In this document: in pieces, positions 1-8,830 of the stretch
Layout of the letters: each line of letters opens with the position of its first letter
How positions within the stretch are numbered: the first letter of the stretch is position 1
DNA from: an uncultured Sphingomonadaceae bacterium
GTDB lineage: Bacteria; Pseudomonadota; Alphaproteobacteria; Sphingomonadales; Sphingomonadaceae
NCBI GenBank assembly: GCA_947503245.1
Contig: CANNCV010000001.1
Location: forward strand, 495,501 to 559,500
DNA length: 64,000 nucleotides
Direction of reading: 5' to 3'
Made by a program: the position numbers and the translations under genes
Notes under the pieces: generated by a model
What the model was told of the DNA's origin: nothing
The model's database searches: none
What the model saw: only the letters and a program-made list of their open reading frames with translations

Positions 1-44
1 ATGATACGGCGCCTGCTGCACGCGGCGCAGGGGTAAAGGCATGA
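1..44 (+). CDS. tsaD: C-terminal end of tsaD (tRNA threonylcarbamoyladenosine synthase subunit), partial
   Basis: Only the last codons are inside the window. Reading from base 3 gives a tail ending in ARGAGVKA and a TGA at 42-44. That tail resembles the C-terminus of sphingomonad TsaD, the Kae1-family subunit that makes t6A37 in tRNA, and tsaD commonly precedes gpsA in this group. The stop overlaps the gpsA start as ATGA, so the two are probably translationally coupled. The identification rests on about 13 residues plus context, so it is tentative. Confidence 0.5.
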   Translation, partial: DTAPAARGAGVKA

Positions 45-1051
45 GCACAGAATCACAAAAATCAGAGCAGACGCCTATTATCGGCGTTCTGGGGGCCGGT
101 GCATGGGGCACCGCATTGGCGCAGCTTATAGCGTCAAATGGCACAAAGGTTCTGCTTTGGGCGCGCGAAGCAGAGGTCGCAGATGCCATCAACAGCATCC
201 ACCAAAACAGCGCATTTTTGCCCGATATTCCTTTGTCATCCGATATTCACGCCAGCGCCGAATTATCTGCGCTCAATGGCTGTAACATCATATTAGCGGT
301 CACACCGGCGCAGCATCTGGCCGCAACATTGGCCGGGCTGGACAGCAGCACACAGCGCGACCTTATCTTATGTTGCAAGGGTATTGAGGCCAGCACTGGC
401 CGTTTCATGCATGAGGTGGCAAAATCCGCTCAACCCGATGCGCAGATAGCAGTCTTGTCTGGCCCGACATTTGCGCATGAGCTTGCCCTTGGCAAACCCG
501 CCGCCGTGACATTGGCCTGCGAAAACCGCGCGCAATGGGATCGCCTTTCAAATATATTGGTGCGCCCGCATTTTCGGCCCTATTATTCTGCTGATCTTAT
601 GGGTGCAGAAATAGGCGGCGCGGTGAAAAATGTGCTCGCCATCGCTTGCGGCGTGGCTGATGGGCTGGGTCTGGGGCAGAATGCTCGCGCTGCACTTATC
701 AGCCGCGGCTATGCAGAGATGGTGCGCTTTGGTGAAGCATGCGGCGCCGAACCTGAAACACTCACAGGCCTTTGCGGACTGGGTGATCTGGTGCTGACCT
801 GTTCTTCAACCAGTTCGCGCAACTTCTCGCTTGGCGTAGCTTTGGGGCAGGGCAAAGCAGCTGCGCAATTGCTTGCTGATCGCGCAACCGTTGCTGAAGG
901 CGCACATAGCGCAGCGGTGGTGCAGCGGCTTGCGAGGGAGAAGGCTGTGCAAATGCCGCTGGTTGACGCGGTCTGCGCTTTGTTATCTGGTGATTTCTCG
1001 GCTGATAATATCATTACATCCTTATTGTCGCGCCCGCTTCAGGCCGAATGA
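41..1051 (+). CDS. gpsA: NAD(P)-dependent glycerol-3-phosphate dehydrogenase
   Basis: A cytosolic enzyme that reduces dihydroxyacetone phosphate to sn-glycerol 3-phosphate, the backbone for phospholipids. The 336-residue length is normal for the family. The N-terminus has the Rossmann GxGxWG loop (GAGAWGTALA, residues 18-27). The segment GGAVKNVLAIACGVADG near residue 195 carries the conserved catalytic Lys, and ETLTGLCGLGDLVLTC is the usual C-terminal domain motif. The start overlaps the tsaD stop (ATGA). Its own stop overlaps the start of a 41-codon ORF (1048-1173) that in turn overlaps the flippase start, so all may form one operon. Confidence 0.97.
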   Translation: MSTESQKSEQTPIIGVLGAGAWGTALAQLIASNGTKVLLWAREAEVADAINSIHQNSAFLPDIPLSSDIHASAELSALNGCNIILAVTPAQHLAATLAGLDSSTQRDLILCCKGIEASTGRFMHEVAKSAQPDAQIAVLSGPTFAHELALGKPAAVTLACENRAQWDRLSNILVRPHFRPYYSADLMGAEIGGAVKNVLAIACGVADGLGLGQNARAALISRGYAEMVRFGEACGAEPETLTGLCGLGDLVLTCSSTSSRNFSLGVALGQGKAAAQLLADRATVAEGAHSAAVVQRLAREKAVQMPLVDAVCALLSGDFSADNIITSLLSRPLQAE

Positions 1052-1173
1052 TTCGCGCTTTTTCTTTGGACTGGGTGCTTGCCGCGCCTTTCGCTTGGCA
1101 CTTTCTTTTGCTGCACAAATCGCATAGGCCAATTGGCACGGCAGGAAATTCCAGTGAAAGAGGTACGGCTTGA
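1048..1173 (+). CDS. 41-residue small ORF coupled to gpsA and the flippase gene
   Basis: An open frame of 41 codons exactly bridges two genes. Its ATG (1048-1050) overlaps the gpsA stop as ATGA, and its TGA (1171-1173) overlaps the TTG start of the flippase (1170-1172) as TTGA. The predicted peptide begins MIRAFSLDWVLAAPFAWHF and has a short hydrophobic aromatic stretch (about residues 9-22), then a polar basic tail. I recognise no family. It could be a real small membrane peptide or a coupling ORF that carries ribosomes across the gap. A chance open frame cannot be excluded at this size, but the double overlap is suggestive. Confidence 0.45.
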   Translation: MIRAFSLDWVLAAPFAWHFLLLHKSHRPIGTAGNSSERGTA

Positions 1174-2681
1174 CCAATACAGCCGATCCGGTTCCGGATA
1201 ATGAAAAACAGCAAGATGATGGCGAGGATATTTCCCGGCTTGCCAAGGGTGGCCGGACCAATTTCTTCGGCTTTTTGCTGCGTCTTGCTGCACGTTTGCC
1301 CTTTTTGTTCATTGCAGGCCGCTATTATGGGCCAGAAGCCTTGGGTCGCTTTGCTTATGCCATTTTGATTATCGAACTTGCGGCACAATTGGCCACATTG
1401 GGTCTGCGTCGCGGCCTTGCGGAACAGCTAAGCCGTACTGAAAGGCCGCATATCCATGTTGTGCTTGATGGCTTGTTGGTCAGCGCCCTTGCCTCCGCCC
1501 TGATGGCGGCAATTTTGATCGCATTGCCGCAGATTATGTTCCCCAATAGCCAGATTAACGGGCTGGATCGCTGGCTCCCCTTGATTATCTTTTGTATCGC
1601 CGGTTCGGATATTGCGCTCGCCGCCCTTGCCTATCGTTATGATATCGCTTCAACCGTACGCGCACGCGCCATTATTGAACCATGGACCATCAGCATTGCC
1701 GCCGGGGCCTTATATTTTTATTCCACGCGCGATGGCCTGCTGATTGCTTATGCCTTGTCGATGGTGGCGGCGTTACTGGCATCCATCATTCCATTGGTGC
1801 GTAGCTATGGCCTGCCTACAGGATGGCGCCCGCGTCCGTTGGCGCTGATTGATCTTGCGCGGCAGAATATTCCGCTGGCTGCGGCGGATGCTGCTGAATG
1901 GGGCAGCCGCAGGCTTGATCTTGCCATTTTGGGCATTTTTGTTTCGCCTGCTGTGGTCGGTATTTATTATGTCGCACAGCAGATTGCCAGCCTGCCACAA
2001 AAGCTGAAAACCAGTTTTGACCCGATTTTGGGGCCAGTGATCACCCGCAATTTGGAAGAGGGCAAGCTAAGGGAAATTGCTCAGCAAGTGAGCCAAGTCG
2101 GCTTTTGGATCATCGCTGCTCAGGCCGGCGTTGCGCTGGCGCTGGCCATTCCGGGGGAAGCCGTTATGGGGTTGGTAGGCCCGGATTATGTTGGCGGCAC
2201 AGGGGCTATGGCCTTGCTGCTGATTGCTGAAGTTGTCGCTGCGACCGCAGTGGTAAGCGAATCTGTACTGGTTTACGTCGCGCGTCATCGCAATTTGCTG
2301 TTATCGCTTGCCATGCTGGCCGTTCAGGCAGTGCTGAGCTTCGCATTTATCTATCTGTTCGATTATTGGGGTTATGGCCCCTTATTTCAGGCAGCGGGCG
2401 TTGCGCTGGCGCTCTCATTGGCGCTGGCCTTTGCATCGCTGACCAAGGCAGTGCTTTTGTCAAAAATATTGGGCGCAGCAGTTAATGGCTGGCGCTGGGC
2501 GTTGGTTTGGGCAACGGCTGTTGCCGCTGTCATCGGCTGGGCCGCAACGCAGTTCCTGCCTGAATGGGCGGAACTGGCATTGGGCATACCGGCCATATTG
2601 GGCGTATACGGCCTGATTATATGGCATCGCGGCTTTGGTGAGGCGGACCGCAAATTATTCCGCAAAAAGCAAGACGGCTAA
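1170..2681 (+). CDS. Polysaccharide flippase-like membrane protein (MOP superfamily)
   Basis: A 503-residue protein with about 12-14 hydrophobic segments, starting after a polar N-terminus of about 28 residues (the segment GGRTNFFGFLLRLAARLPFL). This is the pattern of Wzx/oligosaccharide flippases, which translocate lipid-linked sugars across the inner membrane. The substrate cannot be told from sequence. The start is TTG, chosen for its AAAGAGG ribosome-binding site at 1157-1163. The stop of the small upstream ORF overlaps this start. The gene converges on the adenosine kinase gene. An amino-acid or peptidoglycan-precursor flippase of the same superfamily is possible but less likely. Confidence 0.75.
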   Translation: MTNTADPVPDNEKQQDDGEDISRLAKGGRTNFFGFLLRLAARLPFLFIAGRYYGPEALGRFAYAILIIELAAQLATLGLRRGLAEQLSRTERPHIHVVLDGLLVSALASALMAAILIALPQIMFPNSQINGLDRWLPLIIFCIAGSDIALAALAYRYDIASTVRARAIIEPWTISIAAGALYFYSTRDGLLIAYALSMVAALLASIIPLVRSYGLPTGWRPRPLALIDLARQNIPLAAADAAEWGSRRLDLAILGIFVSPAVVGIYYVAQQIASLPQKLKTSFDPILGPVITRNLEEGKLREIAQQVSQVGFWIIAAQAGVALALAIPGEAVMGLVGPDYVGGTGAMALLLIAEVVAATAVVSESVLVYVARHRNLLLSLAMLAVQAVLSFAFIYLFDYWGYGPLFQAAGVALALSLALAFASLTKAVLLSKILGAAVNGWRWALVWATAVAAVIGWAATQFLPEWAELALGIPAILGVYGLIIWHRGFGEADRKLFRKKQDG

Positions 2682-2684
2682 ACA

Positions 2685-2718
2685 AGCCCAATCCGCAATC
2701 CGCTTATTATGATTGGGG
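2685..2718. terminator. Possible bidirectional stem-loop between convergent genes
   Basis: CCCAATC (2687-2693) and GATTGGG (2711-2717) form a 7 bp inverted repeat in the short gap between the flippase and adenosine kinase stops. There is no long T-tract on either side, so the terminator call rests on position and stem only. Confidence 0.3.
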
Positions 2719-2719
2719 T

Positions 2720-3733
2720 CTAAGCGTCCAGACGCGCTGCGATAAGTGGCGGCAGGTCGCGTGTTACGCGTGGGCCGATATGGGTGATAATTTCTCCCGC
2801 AGCGACTGCGCCCATGGTTAGCGATGTTTCCAGCGATTTCCCCTGTGCCTGCCCCGCCAGAAAACCGGCGGCGAACAGATCACCTGCGCCTGTCGTGTCC
2901 ACCACTTCGTCAACGGGCTCTGCCGCGACTTCGGCGCGTTGCCCATTGGCAATGGCCACAGCGCCATGTTCGCCGCGCGTGACCACCAATGTCGGCACTT
3001 TGGGTGCCACCGCAGCCAGAGCAGCATCAAAATCATCCAATTGGGTGAGGGAGAGAATTTCCACTTCATTGGCAAACAAAATGTCGATTTTGCCATTGTC
3101 CAGCAGTTCGTTAAATCCGTCGCGGTGACGCTCAATCACAAAAGCATCCGACATGGTCAGTGCGACACGGTTGCCGGCTGCGCGTGCAGTGGAGATTGCT
3201 TTTTGCATTGCGGCGCGTGGCTCTGGCGGATCCCAGAGATAGCCCTCAAGATAGAGAATGTCAGATTTGCGGACCAGCTCTTCATCCAAGGCCGCGGTTG
3301 GCAAAAACTGTGCTGCGCCCAAAAATGTGTTCATTGTGCGCTGGCCGTCATTGGTGACCAGAATGAGGCATCGTGCGGTCGGTGGTTCGCCGCCGCGTGG
3401 GTCGACTGTGAAATCCACACCTGCTGAGCGAATGTCATGCGCAAAAATTTCACCAAGCTGATCATCCGCGACCTGACCAATAAAAGCACATTTTGCGCCA
3501 ATATTGGCCATGGCTGCCAAAGTGTTTGCAGCGGAACCACCGCTCACTTCCTGGCCTTGCCCCATGGCGGCGTAAATACCCGTCGCCTGATCAGCATCGA
3601 TGAGTTGCATGCTGCCTTTGGCCATATTGTGCTCGGCCAGAAAAGACTCTTCACAGCGCGCAATAACATCGACAATGGCATGGCCCATCGCGACGATATC
3701 ATAGCGGGGCGTATCAGAAGGGGTGCTGGTCAT
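2720..3733 (-). CDS. PfkB-family carbohydrate/nucleoside kinase, probable adenosine kinase
   Basis: A cytosolic ribokinase-fold enzyme of 337 residues. The N-terminal GHAIVDVIAR and GGSAANTLAAMANIGA match the substrate-binding PfkB signature. The C-terminal DTTGAGDLFAAGFLAG contains the anion hole and catalytic Asp of the second PfkB signature. The closest type is the alphaproteobacterial adenosine kinase group, which phosphorylates adenosine to AMP for purine salvage; another sugar kinase is possible. I chose the start MTSTPSDTP because the 18 upstream in-frame residues are unlike the family. Confidence 0.85.
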   Translation of the reverse strand: MTSTPSDTPRYDIVAMGHAIVDVIARCEESFLAEHNMAKGSMQLIDADQATGIYAAMGQGQEVSGGSAANTLAAMANIGAKCAFIGQVADDQLGEIFAHDIRSAGVDFTVDPRGGEPPTARCLILVTNDGQRTMNTFLGAAQFLPTAALDEELVRKSDILYLEGYLWDPPEPRAAMQKAISTARAAGNRVALTMSDAFVIERHRDGFNELLDNGKIDILFANEVEILSLTQLDDFDAALAAVAPKVPTLVVTRGEHGAVAIANGQRAEVAAEPVDEVVDTTGAGDLFAAGFLAGQAQGKSLETSLTMGAVAAGEIITHIGPRVTRDLPPLIAARLDA

Positions 3734-3902
3734 AAGGAATACTCTCTGTCCGGATAAAGCTAACCGGTTTAACGGCTCGCAGCGCATCTATAGGACAGGA
3801 TAGTCTGGTTCAAGCAGCAATTGGCCGAAACATGGAAGCCTTTGGTCGTAGGAACGGCCACCGTGCTTGACCATGGGCAGTGTCTTGGTGCACTATAACA
3901 CT

Positions 3903-4655
3903 ATGGTTACTGCTTTTATGAAATCCATCGGCCAGCTTGGCGACCGTGCCATTTTGAAAATATTGGCCAAATCGGCACTGGTGACGGGTTTGTTTTTTCT
4001 TGGCCTTTTCTTTGTTTTCAAATGGGCTGTGGATTGGTTGACCGATGTCATCATGGCGGGTCTGGCCAGCATATTTGGTTCAAATGCCGCGCTGCTGCCT
4101 TATGAGAGTGCGGCAGATACTTTTTTGGCCATTGTTTTGGGGCTCTTGGCCAGCTGGCTGTGGTTTCGGGCTATAGCTGCGGCACTGATCCCCATATTTG
4201 GTGATGACGTGGTGCGTGCGGTGGAGGCGAAACATTATCCCCATGCGCTTATCCGTGCGCATGATACCAGCTTTGGCCATGGTCTGGCGCTGGGCCTAAA
4301 AAGTCTGGGCCGCACTTTGGCTGTTAATATCCTTATGCTGCCCTTTTATATCGCCTTGGTTTTTACCGGTGTCGGTCTTCCTATATTGCTGGTCGCGGTT
4401 AATGCCGTTCTTATCGGCCATGATTTTGAGGATATGATGATGGCGCGCCATGGTGAAGGCTTTGGCTTACATAATAATGATGCAAAACTTTACCCGGCTG
4501 GCACACGCTTCATGCTGGGTTTGGTGACCGCCATTATTCTGACTATTCCCCTTGTCAATTTTCTGGGCATGATTATCGGTACCGCCATGGCAACGCATCT
4601 GGCCCATGGCCGCGAGGTGCAGGACCATGTTAAAAGCAATGCCAAGGCCCGTTGA
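3903..4655 (+). CDS. EI24 domain (CysZ-like) inner-membrane protein
   Basis: A 250-residue integral membrane protein with about five or six hydrophobic segments. The order MVTAFMKSIGQLGDRAILKI, a long first helix (LVTGLFFLGLFFVF) and a second one around LGLLASWLWFRAIA is typical of alphaproteobacterial EI24-domain proteins. The family includes CysZ, a sulfate permease, but most members have no assigned substrate. In-frame starts exist upstream (TTG 3867, ATG 3873). I prefer 3903 because family members start near this motif. The stop overlaps the reading frame upstream of the following lipoprotein. Confidence 0.75.
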   Translation: MVTAFMKSIGQLGDRAILKILAKSALVTGLFFLGLFFVFKWAVDWLTDVIMAGLASIFGSNAALLPYESAADTFLAIVLGLLASWLWFRAIAAALIPIFGDDVVRAVEAKHYPHALIRAHDTSFGHGLALGLKSLGRTLAVNILMLPFYIALVFTGVGLPILLVAVNAVLIGHDFEDMMMARHGEGFGLHNNDAKLYPAGTRFMLGLVTAIILTIPLVNFLGMIIGTAMATHLAHGREVQDHVKSNAKAR

Positions 4656-4693
4656 GGCTAAGCCGCGCATATTCGCGTGTAAAGGGGATGGAG

Positions 4694-5071
4694 ATGAAGG
4701 CATTACAAGCCGTTTTGGCTGTTGCCAGCCTATCATTATTGGTCAGTGGATGTGCTGCAGGAACGGCGCGCCCTAATAGCAGCGCGACTAATCTGCCGCC
4801 TCCGCCAACTGCATTTAATCCTCGCGGTCTGGAAGCTGTGTTGAATAAGCGCGATGATGAGCTGGTGGCGTTGTTTGGCGCTCCAAGGCTCGATGTTATT
4901 GAGGGGCAGGCGCGAAAGATGCAATTTGCGAATGAAAGCTGTGCATTGGATATTTTCCTATATCCGCCGCAAAATAATGCCCGTGCTGATCGCCGCAGCA
5001 ATTATGTTGAGGCACGGGATCGTTCAGGCAATGTGGTCGATAGTGCAAGCTGTATCGCTGCGCTGCGTTAG
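4694..5071 (+). CDS. Small predicted lipoprotein
   Basis: A 125-residue protein with a lipoprotein signal peptide: MKAL, a hydrophobic stretch and the lipobox LVSGC at about residue 20. The mature part has a conserved-looking core (a DDELVALFGAPRLD segment, then CALDIFLYP) similar in style to the SmpA/BamE-like lipoproteins of alphaproteobacteria, which carry a short distance-repeat fold; I cannot assign it more precisely. The start at 4694 is chosen for the AAGGGG site at 4682-4687 with normal spacing. It directly follows the EI24 gene, and the two may be co-transcribed. Confidence 0.65.
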   Translation: MKALQAVLAVASLSLLVSGCAAGTARPNSSATNLPPPPTAFNPRGLEAVLNKRDDELVALFGAPRLDVIEGQARKMQFANESCALDIFLYPPQNNARADRRSNYVEARDRSGNVVDSASCIAALR

Positions 5072-5172
5072 CCTATTCTTGCCAACGGGCCTGTAATATG
5101 CGAGTTTACAAGCAATAATAATTGGTCGCGCTGCCCATGAAAGGGCTTCAACTGGGAAACTGGGGAAAGCGT

Positions 5173-6606
5173 ATGAAACGGCTAATTTATTGCTTTGACG
5201 GGACATGGAATCAGCTCACCAAAGGCTTTCCCAGCAACATTCCGCGTATTGCTCAGGCGATTAGGGCCGTTGACGATCGTGATGCGGCGAACCCAATTGC
5301 GCAAATTGTATTTTATGATGAAGGTGTCGGCACATTTGAGCTGGGCAAATATCTGGGTTGGATTGTTAATCGCCTGTCTGGCGCATTGGGCTTGGGTGTC
5401 GAGCAAAATATTTTGCAAGCATATACCCATTTGATTCTCAACTATGCGCCGGGGGATGAAATCTATATTTTCGGTTTCTCTCGCGGTGCCTTTACGGCGC
5501 GCTCATTTGGCGGACTGATCGGCAAAGCCGGCATTATGAGAAAAAGCAAATTATTTGCCATCAATCAGGCGCGTGATCTTTATCGCAATAATGCTCTCGA
5601 TAGGCAGGCTGATAGCGACTTTGCATGTGCCTTTCGGCAGGAACACTCGGTGGATGCCTTGCTTCCCAGCGATATTACTTATCGCACACGCAATGGCACT
5701 ACCCCGGAGGCTTATGTTGACCTAACCATCACATATATGGGTATATTTGACACGGTGGGCGCAATGGGCGTGCCTGAATCGCTGTTGATCGCCAATATCG
5801 TCAATCGCAAACATAGTTTTCATGATACTGATCTTTCGCCGATTGTCGGTGCTGCACGTCATGTTGTTGCCGCAGATGAGAAACGTCGCAATTTCCGGCC
5901 TACATTATGGAGCAATTTGGGCGCTCTTAATGCCGCAAAAGGCGGGATATTTTATCGCCAACGTATCTTTCCAGGAACACATAGCGGTGTGGGCGGCGGT
6001 GGTCCCATTCGCGGCCTGTCTGACAGGACGCTGGAATGGGTTCTGGTCGGAGCGCTAAAGGCCGGTCTCAATGTCGATATAGGGCCGGATTCACCCTTGG
6101 GTGTTTTGAAGCCTGATTTTTCCGCTTCTATCTTTAATGAGGCAGGAAAAACAGGCTGGGGCTTGGGTGATTTGCTTTTAGGCGGCGCTATAGAGCCGCG
6201 CGATTTTGACGATTTTCAAATTACGCAAGATACGGCGGAATATGGCTATGAAGGCAAGCAAGAGCCATGTGAGTTGGATGAGTTTTTGTTTGATCGTTGG
6301 CACCGCGGTAATTTCTCGGCCGATCAGCCACGTTATCGCCCCCAATCATTGAAGAAGTTTTGGCCAATGATTGAATATCTGCATGATCCGGATATTGATC
6401 ATAAGGACAGTCGGCCAGATGCTGTGATACGCCATAGCGTTTCAGCAGGTGAGGACTGGCCAGATATTGCCGACCATTATTATGCTGAGTCAGGCAAGGG
6501 AGCAATAATCGCGGAATTTAATATTACATGCAGAATTATTACAGCCGCAGAGGATTTGCACAATGTACGCCATATACTGGTGCCGATCTGGCGTCCGGAA
6601 ATATAG
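5173..6606 (+). CDS. DUF2235 alpha/beta-hydrolase (Tle1-like phospholipase domain)
   Basis: A 477-residue protein with the DUF2235 hallmarks: KRLIYCFDGTWN at the N-terminus, the nucleophile elbow GFSRGAFTAR (GxSxG) near residue 103, FDTVGAMGVPES, and the later segment PGTHSGVGGG that holds the conserved His. Known members include Tle1, a phospholipase effector of type VI secretion, but many are chromosomal orphans of unknown role. No T6SS gene is visible nearby and there is no obvious signal peptide. The start at 5173 follows GGGGAAAGCGT, a good ribosome-binding site; an in-frame ATG 51 nt upstream is less likely. Confidence 0.8.
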   Translation: MKRLIYCFDGTWNQLTKGFPSNIPRIAQAIRAVDDRDAANPIAQIVFYDEGVGTFELGKYLGWIVNRLSGALGLGVEQNILQAYTHLILNYAPGDEIYIFGFSRGAFTARSFGGLIGKAGIMRKSKLFAINQARDLYRNNALDRQADSDFACAFRQEHSVDALLPSDITYRTRNGTTPEAYVDLTITYMGIFDTVGAMGVPESLLIANIVNRKHSFHDTDLSPIVGAARHVVAADEKRRNFRPTLWSNLGALNAAKGGIFYRQRIFPGTHSGVGGGGPIRGLSDRTLEWVLVGALKAGLNVDIGPDSPLGVLKPDFSASIFNEAGKTGWGLGDLLLGGAIEPRDFDDFQITQDTAEYGYEGKQEPCELDEFLFDRWHRGNFSADQPRYRPQSLKKFWPMIEYLHDPDIDHKDSRPDAVIRHSVSAGEDWPDIADHYYAESGKGAIIAEFNITCRIITAAEDLHNVRHILVPIWRPEI

Positions 6607-6654
6607 CATTGAGCCTGTGTGCGAAAGTGCTGCCGCCACAAATTCGGCACTAAC

Positions 6655-7023
6655 TTACACCATGAAGCTCTCGCCGCAGCCGCATGTGCCTTGGGCATTG
6701 GGGTTGTTGAACACAAAACCGGCGGTGAAATCATCTTCTTGCCAGTCCATGGTGCTGCCAATCAGATAGAGCACGCTGGCGCTGTCGACATAGAATGTGC
6801 CGCCGGGGGTCACGATTTTTTCGTCAAATTTGGCTTCTTCGGTCACATAATCGACCGAATAGGCCAATCCGGAACAGCCGCGCCGCGGGGTGGAGAGTTT
6901 AACGCCAATCGCATCATCCGGTGCTTTTGCCATCAGATCAGCAACGCGCTTCTCTGCCGCAGGCGTCAGGATAATGGCTGCTGGTGGTGCTGGCCGCTTG
7001 GTGGTGGTTGATGTATCGCTCAT
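6655..7023 (-). CDS. sufA: HesB/IscA-type iron-sulfur carrier (SufA)
   Basis: A 122-residue A-type carrier that receives nascent Fe-S clusters and passes them to apoproteins. It has the three conserved cysteines: one in RRGCSGLAYSVDYV and two in the C-terminal CGCGESF. A low-complexity Thr/Pro/Ala N-terminus precedes the domain. It is the last gene of the suf operon, 47 nt after sufT. By sequence alone ErpA or IscA are alternatives; the operon context favours SufA. Confidence 0.93.
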   Translation of the reverse strand: MSDTSTTTKRPAPPAAIILTPAAEKRVADLMAKAPDDAIGVKLSTPRRGCSGLAYSVDYVTEEAKFDEKIVTPGGTFYVDSASVLYLIGSTMDWQEDDFTAGFVFNNPNAQGTCGCGESFMV

Positions 7024-7070
7024 GACATGTCCTTAATTTGCTTTTCTGCGATTATTGCACGGCAATGGGC

Positions 7071-7601
7071 TTATAGCATGCCCAGTTCCAATTTGGCATC
7101 ATCGCTCATCTTGCTGGGGTCCCATGGCGGATCCCAAACCAGTTCAACCTCTGCATGACCAACCCCGGGGACAGAACCAACCTGCAATTCAATTTCACCC
7201 GGCATGGATTCGGCCACTGGGCAATGCGGTGTAGTCAGTGTCATGGTGACCACTGCATGGCCATCATCGGTTACGTCGACACCGTAAATCAGGCCCAGAT
7301 CATAGATATTGACCGGAATTTCGGGATCGTAAATGCTTTTCAGCGTATCGACAATCGCCTCATATAGTTCGCCGCCAGAAGTTGCTTCCGGCTCTGGTTC
7401 GGGCTTTTGCGCCAGAAAGCCAGCCAGATAATCCTTTTTGCGCTCCAGCTTTTCACTAGCGTTTTCATAGGCGCTTTCGCCAGTTTCAGCAGCTTTCTCT
7501 TGCGCCAAAGCAGCATCGACAGTGTCGTCCACGCGCACTTTTTTGGGTGGATCGACGCGATCGACCTCTTCGACAGCAATTTTGCGTTCTTCGTTCATCA
7601 C
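7071..7601 (-). CDS. sufT: SUF-associated MIP18/DUF59 protein (SufT)
   Basis: A 176-residue protein with a charged N-terminal extension of about 80 residues and a C-terminal DUF59 domain: YDPEIPVNIYDLGLIYGV, then MTLTTPHCPVAESMPG with the reactive Cys, ending near VWDPPWDPSKMSDDAKLELG. SufT-type proteins help cluster maturation in SUF systems. The start codon is 5 nt after the sufS stop, so it is co-translated with it. The long acidic/basic extension is typical of alphaproteobacterial suf operons. Confidence 0.9.
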   Translation of the reverse strand: MMNEERKIAVEEVDRVDPPKKVRVDDTVDAALAQEKAAETGESAYENASEKLERKKDYLAGFLAQKPEPEPEATSGGELYEAIVDTLKSIYDPEIPVNIYDLGLIYGVDVTDDGHAVVTMTLTTPHCPVAESMPGEIELQVGSVPGVGHAEVELVWDPPWDPSKMSDDAKLELGML

Positions 7602-7606
7602 AATAC

Positions 7607-8830
7607 CTACCCGAAAATTTTCCTGACTCGCTCTACGCCTTTTACTAAGGCAGCGATATCGCTTTCATCGCTATACACACCAAAACTGGCACGCGCGGTC
7701 GCCGGAACACCCAGATAATCCATAAGCGGCTGAGCGCAATGATGGCCTGCACGAATGGCAACGCCATTTTCGTCCAATATTGTTGCTACGTCATGCGGGT
7801 GCACATCACCAATTGCAAAGGACAATATGCCCGCGCTATCCTCTGGCCCGAACAGACGGACCGTGTTGATGCTGCCCAAGGCTTCGCGTGCCTGCCGCGC
7901 CATGGCATTTTCATGCGCGGCAATATTCGCAATGCCCAGCCCTTCAACATATTGAATGGCTGCATCAAGCGCGGTTACGCCAACAATATGCGGTGTTCCT
8001 GCCTCAAACCGGCCAGGCGCAGGCGCAAATGTCGTGCTGTCAAAGCTAACGCGATCAATCATTGATCCCCCGCCCTTCCATGGCGGCATAGCGTTCAGCG
8101 TTTCAAAAGGCGCCCATAAAACACCAATGCCTGTCGGGCCATAAAGCTTGTGCGCAGAGAAAACATAAAAGTCACAGCCCAGCGCCTGCATATCCAATGC
8201 GATGCGCGGTGCGGCCTGACAGCCATCAAGCAACAGCTTAGCGCCCACTTTGTGCGCAATATTGGCGGCGTGCTTAACGCCCAGCACAGAGCCCATGACA
8301 TTGGATATATGCGCCAGCGCAACCAGCTTATGCTGCTCGGTCAGATGCGCCGCAATCCAGTCCAGATCAATCCGGCCATCGCTGGTCAAAGGCGCGACAT
8401 CAATATGCGCGCCTTTTTGCTCAGCCAATATCTGCCATGGCACGATATTGCTATGATGCTCCAATTGGGAGAGCATGATGCGGTCGCCCGCACCAATATT
8501 GGCATGGCCCCAGCTTTGCGCGACCAGATTGATGCTGTCCGTTGCGCCGCTGGTGAAAACCACTTCATTCTCACTTGCCGCGCCGATAAAGCCCGCCACA
8601 CGCTTGCGCGCGGCCTCATAGGCCAAGGTCATATCGGCAGAGCGCGCATAGACCCCGCGGTGCACGGTGGCATAATCGGGGCCATAGCCGCGCGCTATGG
8701 CGTCCAGCACCATTTGCGGCTTTTGTGATGTCGCTGCGGTGTCCAGATAATGCCATGGCGCGCCATCCGGCGTAAACATGCCGGGAAAGTCCGCGCGGCG
8801 GCTGGTTTTTATGGTCGCTGGCGCGTTCAT
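7607..8830 (-). CDS. sufS: Cysteine desulfurase SufS
   Basis: A 407-residue group II PLP-dependent desulfurase that takes sulfur from L-cysteine for Fe-S assembly. The PLP lysine lies in SAHKLYGPTGIG and the catalytic cysteine in RAGHHCAQPLMDYLG (about residue 365). DTAATSQKPQ near the N-terminus is also typical. Its ATG overlaps the stop of the upstream exported unknown as ATGA. No sufE or sufU partner gene is visible in this operon. Confidence 0.97.
   Translation of the reverse strand: MNAPATIKTSRRADFPGMFTPDGAPWHYLDTAATSQKPQMVLDAIARGYGPDYATVHRGVYARSADMTLAYEAARKRVAGFIGAASENEVVFTSGATDSINLVAQSWGHANIGAGDRIMLSQLEHHSNIVPWQILAEQKGAHIDVAPLTSDGRIDLDWIAAHLTEQHKLVALAHISNVMGSVLGVKHAANIAHKVGAKLLLDGCQAAPRIALDMQALGCDFYVFSAHKLYGPTGIGVLWAPFETLNAMPPWKGGGSMIDRVSFDSTTFAPAPGRFEAGTPHIVGVTALDAAIQYVEGLGIANIAAHENAMARQAREALGSINTVRLFGPEDSAGILSFAIGDVHPHDVATILDENGVAIRAGHHCAQPLMDYLGVPATARASFGVYSDESDIAALVKGVERVRKIFG

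Noticed and set aside
5173-6606. A type VI secretion effector locus
   Set aside because: No vgrG, hcp, PAAR or immunity gene lies near; only the domain is claimed.
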